Assembly: GCF_035762905.1 (NCBI RefSeq)
Contig: NZ_DASUCC010000136.1
Coordinates: 1 to 6,768, forward strand
Length of the DNA stretch: 6,768 nt
DNA from: DASYTH01 sp035762905
Lineage (GTDB): Bacteria > Actinomycetota > Actinomycetes > Mycobacteriales > Pseudonocardiaceae
Direction: 5' to 3'
Shown in pieces: positions 5,026-6,768 of this stretch. Below the pieces are notes generated by a model. It saw only the letters and a list, made by a program, of their open reading frames with translations, was not told where the DNA came from and made no database searches. A program made the translations under genes and the position numbers. Numbering within the stretch: position 1 is the stretch's first letter; every line of letters begins with the position of its first letter.

Positions 5026-5472
5026 ATGGGGCTCGATCAGTCGTTCAGCGGGCGGAGCTACCCGCCCACCTGGGTCTACGAGGTCAGCCGGGAGAAGATC
5101 AGGGAGTTCGCCGACTCGATCGGGGACTCCAACCCGATCCACCTCGACGTCGACGCGGCCAAGGCGGCCGGCTACGAGGACGTGCTGGCCCCGCCCACGT
5201 TCCTCACGATCGTGAACATCCGGGCCATCGACTCGATCATCCACGACCCCGAGCTTGGTCTGGACTTCGGCCGGATGGTGCACGCCGACCAGAGCTTCCG
5301 CTTCACCCGACCGGTGCGGGCCGGCGACCGGCTCACCGTGACCGCCCACATCGAGGATGTGGCCACCCGGCTGGGCAACGACTTTCTGAGCGTCCGCGCG
5401 GAGATCGCCACCGAGGACGGCGAGCCGGTGTGCACCGCGCGCGCCTCCCTGGTGGTCCGGAGGGCCGAGTGA
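5026..5472 (+). CDS. hadA: MaoC-like hot-dog dehydratase subunit, HadA type (UPF0336)
   Basis: The protein has 148 residues and one hot-dog fold of the MaoC N-terminal type. In mycobacteria HadA pairs with HadB to dehydrate (3R)-hydroxyacyl-ACP in FAS-II; relatives stand beside rpmG in most actinobacteria, including ones without mycolic acids. Visible family features are the start MGLDQSFSGRSYPP, EVSREKIREFA (19-29), LAPPTF (54-59), VHADQSFRFTRPVRAGD and a closing beta strand. Residues 34-39 read DSNPIH, an Asp-x4-His pattern like the catalytic dyad of HadB; as I recall the family, HadA subunits mostly lack this His. The ATG at 5026 matches the family N-terminus, but no Shine-Dalgarno sequence is seen, so translation probably depends on coupling with rpmG, 16 bp upstream. 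It overlaps hadB by four bases. The substrate (long acyl-ACP or another 3-hydroxyacyl thioester) is inferred. Confidence 0.88.
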   Translation: MGLDQSFSGRSYPPTWVYEVSREKIREFADSIGDSNPIHLDVDAAKAAGYEDVLAPPTFLTIVNIRAIDSIIHDPELGLDFGRMVHADQSFRFTRPVRAGDRLTVTAHIEDVATRLGNDFLSVRAEIATEDGEPVCTARASLVVRRAE

Positions 5473-5903
5473 GCGGAGCGAGCCGAAAGAGCCCGGTCGC
5501 GACCGGGGCGGTCGGCGACCAGCTTCCCCCGTTGGAGGTCCGGATCACCCGGGCCGACCTGGTCCGCTACGCCGGGGCGGCGCTGGACTTCAACCCGATC
5601 CACTGGAACGAGACGCTGGCCCGCGAGGTCGGGCTGCCCGACGTGATCGCGCACGGGATGCTCACCATGGCGCTCGGCGCGCGGCTGCTGACCGAGTGGA
5701 CCGGTGACCCCGGCGCGGTCGTCGAGTACGGGGTCCGGTTCACCCGTCCGGTCGTGGTGCCCAACGACGACGCCGGCGCCCTGGTCGAACTGTCCGGCAA
5801 GATCGCCGAGCGCCGCGACGACGGCACCGTCCGGGTCGACATCACCGCCCGGCACGGCGGCCGCGCCGTCCTCGGCAAGGCCACCGCCCTGCTCCGCCCC
5901 TGA
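5469..5903 (+). CDS. hadB: MaoC-like (3R)-hydroxyacyl-ACP dehydratase catalytic subunit, HadB type
   Basis: The GTG at 5469 overlaps the hadA stop codon (GTGA) and is preceded by GGAGG at 5459-5463 inside hadA, giving 144 residues, close to the about 142 of mycobacterial HadB. The hydratase motif is intact: D40 and H45 in LDFNPIHW form the catalytic Asp-x4-His dyad, followed by the conserved AHGMLTMALG (about 61-70) and the FTRPVVVPND strand. With HadA it should form a heterodimer with a double hot-dog fold that removes water from (3R)-hydroxyacyl thioesters in the cytoplasm. The four-base overlap implies translational coupling and equal amounts of the two subunits. The first about 18 residues are polar and variable. 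The gene ends 7 bp from the convergent aspC-like gene. Confidence 0.9.
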   Translation: MSGASRKSPVATGAVGDQLPPLEVRITRADLVRYAGAALDFNPIHWNETLAREVGLPDVIAHGMLTMALGARLLTEWTGDPGAVVEYGVRFTRPVVVPNDDAGALVELSGKIAERRDDGTVRVDITARHGGRAVLGKATALLRP

Positions 5904-5904
5904 A

Positions 5905-5936
5905 CCGACCTCAGCGGGCTTCGCGCAGGAGGTCGG
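5905..5936. terminator. hairpin at the convergent ends of hadB and aspC
   Basis: CCGACCTC (5905-5912) pairs perfectly with GAGGTCGG (5929-5936). An inner GCG/CGC pairing (5914-5916 with 5924-5926) can extend it, leaving a seven-base loop. On the plus strand it begins two bases after the hadB stop. On the minus strand one arm is the codons for the near-terminal Ala-Asp-Leu-Leu of the aminotransferase, and the other arm takes in two bases of its stop codon. No T-run follows on either side. A shared bidirectional terminator of the U-less type is plausible but untested. Confidence 0.45.
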
Positions 5937-6768
5937 CCATGCGGGTGACGCCGGTGGCGAGGTCTTCGTCGCCGAGGGCGTAGGACAGGCGGAAGTAGCC
6001 GGGGGTGCCGAAGGCTTCGCCGGGGACGACGGCGACCTCGGCGTGCTCGAGCACCACGGCGGCGAGGTCGACGCTGGTGTCGGTGCGCTGGCCGCGGATC
6101 TCCTTACCCAGCAACGACTTCACCGACGGATAGGCGTAGAAGGCGCCCTGCGGGACCGGAACCTCGATGCCCGGGATGTCGCCGAGCAGTTTGACGATGG
6201 TCTGCCGGCGCCGGTCGAACGCGGCGCGCATCTCGGCGACCGCGTCGAGCGGGCCGGACACCGCGGCCAGGGCGGCGCGCTGGCTGACGTTGGCCACGTT
6301 GGAGGTCAGGTGCGACTGGAGGTTCGCGGCCGCCTTGGTCACGTCCGCAGGGCCGATCATCCAGCCCACCCGCCAGCCGGTCATCGCGTAGGTCTTGGCG
6401 ACGCCGTTGACGACCACGCAGTTGTCGACGAGGAACGGGCACAGCACCGGCATCGACCCGGTCTCGACGTCGTCGTAGACGAGGTGCTCGTAGATCTCGT
6501 CGGTGAGCACCCAGAGCCCGTGGTCCTCGACCCACTGCCCGATCGCGCGGATCTCGTCCGCGGTGTACACCGCGCCGGTGGGGTTGGACGGGGAGACGAA
6601 GAGGAGCACCTTGGTGCGCTCGGTGCGCGCGGCCTCGAGCTGCTCGGGCGTCACCTTGTAGTCCTGCGTCTCGTCGGCCAGGACCTCGACGGGGACGCCG
6701 CCGGCCAGCCGGATGGCTTCGGGGTACGTCGTCCAGTACGGCGCCGGCACGATCACCTCGTCGCCGGG
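5911..6768 (-). CDS. aspC: aspartate aminotransferase-like class I PLP enzyme, 5' end missing
   Basis: The right window edge cuts the gene. The 285 visible residues begin in PGDEVIVPAPYW, so roughly 110 N-terminal residues of an about 400-residue enzyme are outside; the GTG at 6756 is internal, not the start. Class I aminotransferase landmarks are in order: SPSNPTG (59-65 of the fragment), the PLP-ring Asp in TDEIYEHLVYD (D90), the Schiff-base lysine K125 in VAKTYAMTGWRVG, and the substrate-carboxylate Arg in YFRLSYALGD near the C-terminus. It should transfer the amino group between aspartate and 2-oxoglutarate in the cytoplasm, making oxaloacetate and glutamate; some relatives also accept aromatic or prephenate substrates, which cannot be judged here. 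A minus-strand aspC between this block and secE-nusG is the known Streptomyces order. Its promoter lies outside the window. Confidence 0.93.
   Translation of the reverse strand, partial: PGDEVIVPAPYWTTYPEAIRLAGGVPVEVLADETQDYKVTPEQLEAARTERTKVLLFVSPSNPTGAVYTADEIRAIGQWVEDHGLWVLTDEIYEHLVYDDVETGSMPVLCPFLVDNCVVVNGVAKTYAMTGWRVGWMIGPADVTKAAANLQSHLTSNVANVSQRAALAAVSGPLDAVAEMRAAFDRRRQTIVKLLGDIPGIEVPVPQGAFYAYPSVKSLLGKEIRGQRTDTSVDLAAVVLEHAEVAVVPGEAFGTPGYFRLSYALGDEDLATGVTRMADLLREAR

Noticed and set aside
5430..5468. hadB starting at the upstream ATG 5430
   Set aside because: It would overlap hadA by 43 bases. GTG 5469 has a Shine-Dalgarno sequence at proper spacing and gives the normal family length.
5911..6756. 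Aminotransferase starting at GTG 6756
   Set aside because: Conserved residues PGDE lie directly upstream in frame, and the enzyme family needs about 110 more N-terminal residues; the gene is cut by the window.

Overview
The window is high-GC DNA from an actinobacterium. Codon third positions in the real genes are almost all G or C. The block tRNA-Thr, tRNA-Met, rpmG, two MaoC-like dehydratase subunits (hadA, hadB) and a convergent aspartate aminotransferase is the arrangement known upstream of secE-nusG-rplK in Streptomyces and its relatives. The genus cannot be fixed from the sequence; HadAB-type proteins also occur in actinobacteria without mycolates.

Left part (1-1717): the 3' half of a tRNA-Tyr(GTA) gene, cut by the window edge, is followed by about 270 bp without a convincing gene. 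Next come a small two-helix membrane protein gene on the minus strand (320-517) and, divergent from it, a winged-helix protein of the AlkZ/YcaQ (HTH_42) DNA-glycosylase superfamily (614-1717) with a Gln-x-Gln motif at the expected catalytic place.

Middle part (1718-4548): a single-gene unit with a plausible promoter, an inverted repeat around the -35 region and a strong Shine-Dalgarno site. It encodes an 885-residue membrane-bound c-di-GMP protein: about seven membrane helices, a GAF-like region, a degenerate GGDEF domain (EGGAF) and an EAL domain with every catalytic residue present. The expected activity is c-di-GMP breakdown.

Right part (4549-6768): a housekeeping block. A promoter and a hairpin precede tRNA-Thr(GGT). 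Then come tRNA-Met(CAT), rpmG (a four-cysteine bL33), hadA and hadB, which overlap by four bases. hadB meets the 3' end of a minus-strand class I aminotransferase (aspC-like, 5' end outside the window) with only 7 bp between the stop codons; a hairpin spans both gene ends.

I found no CRISPR array, insertion sequence, toxin-antitoxin pair or defence island. The points most worth following are the PDE-type signalling protein with its unassigned membrane sensor, the HadA-like subunit that carries its own Asp-x4-His motif, and the AlkZ-like glycosylase candidate.
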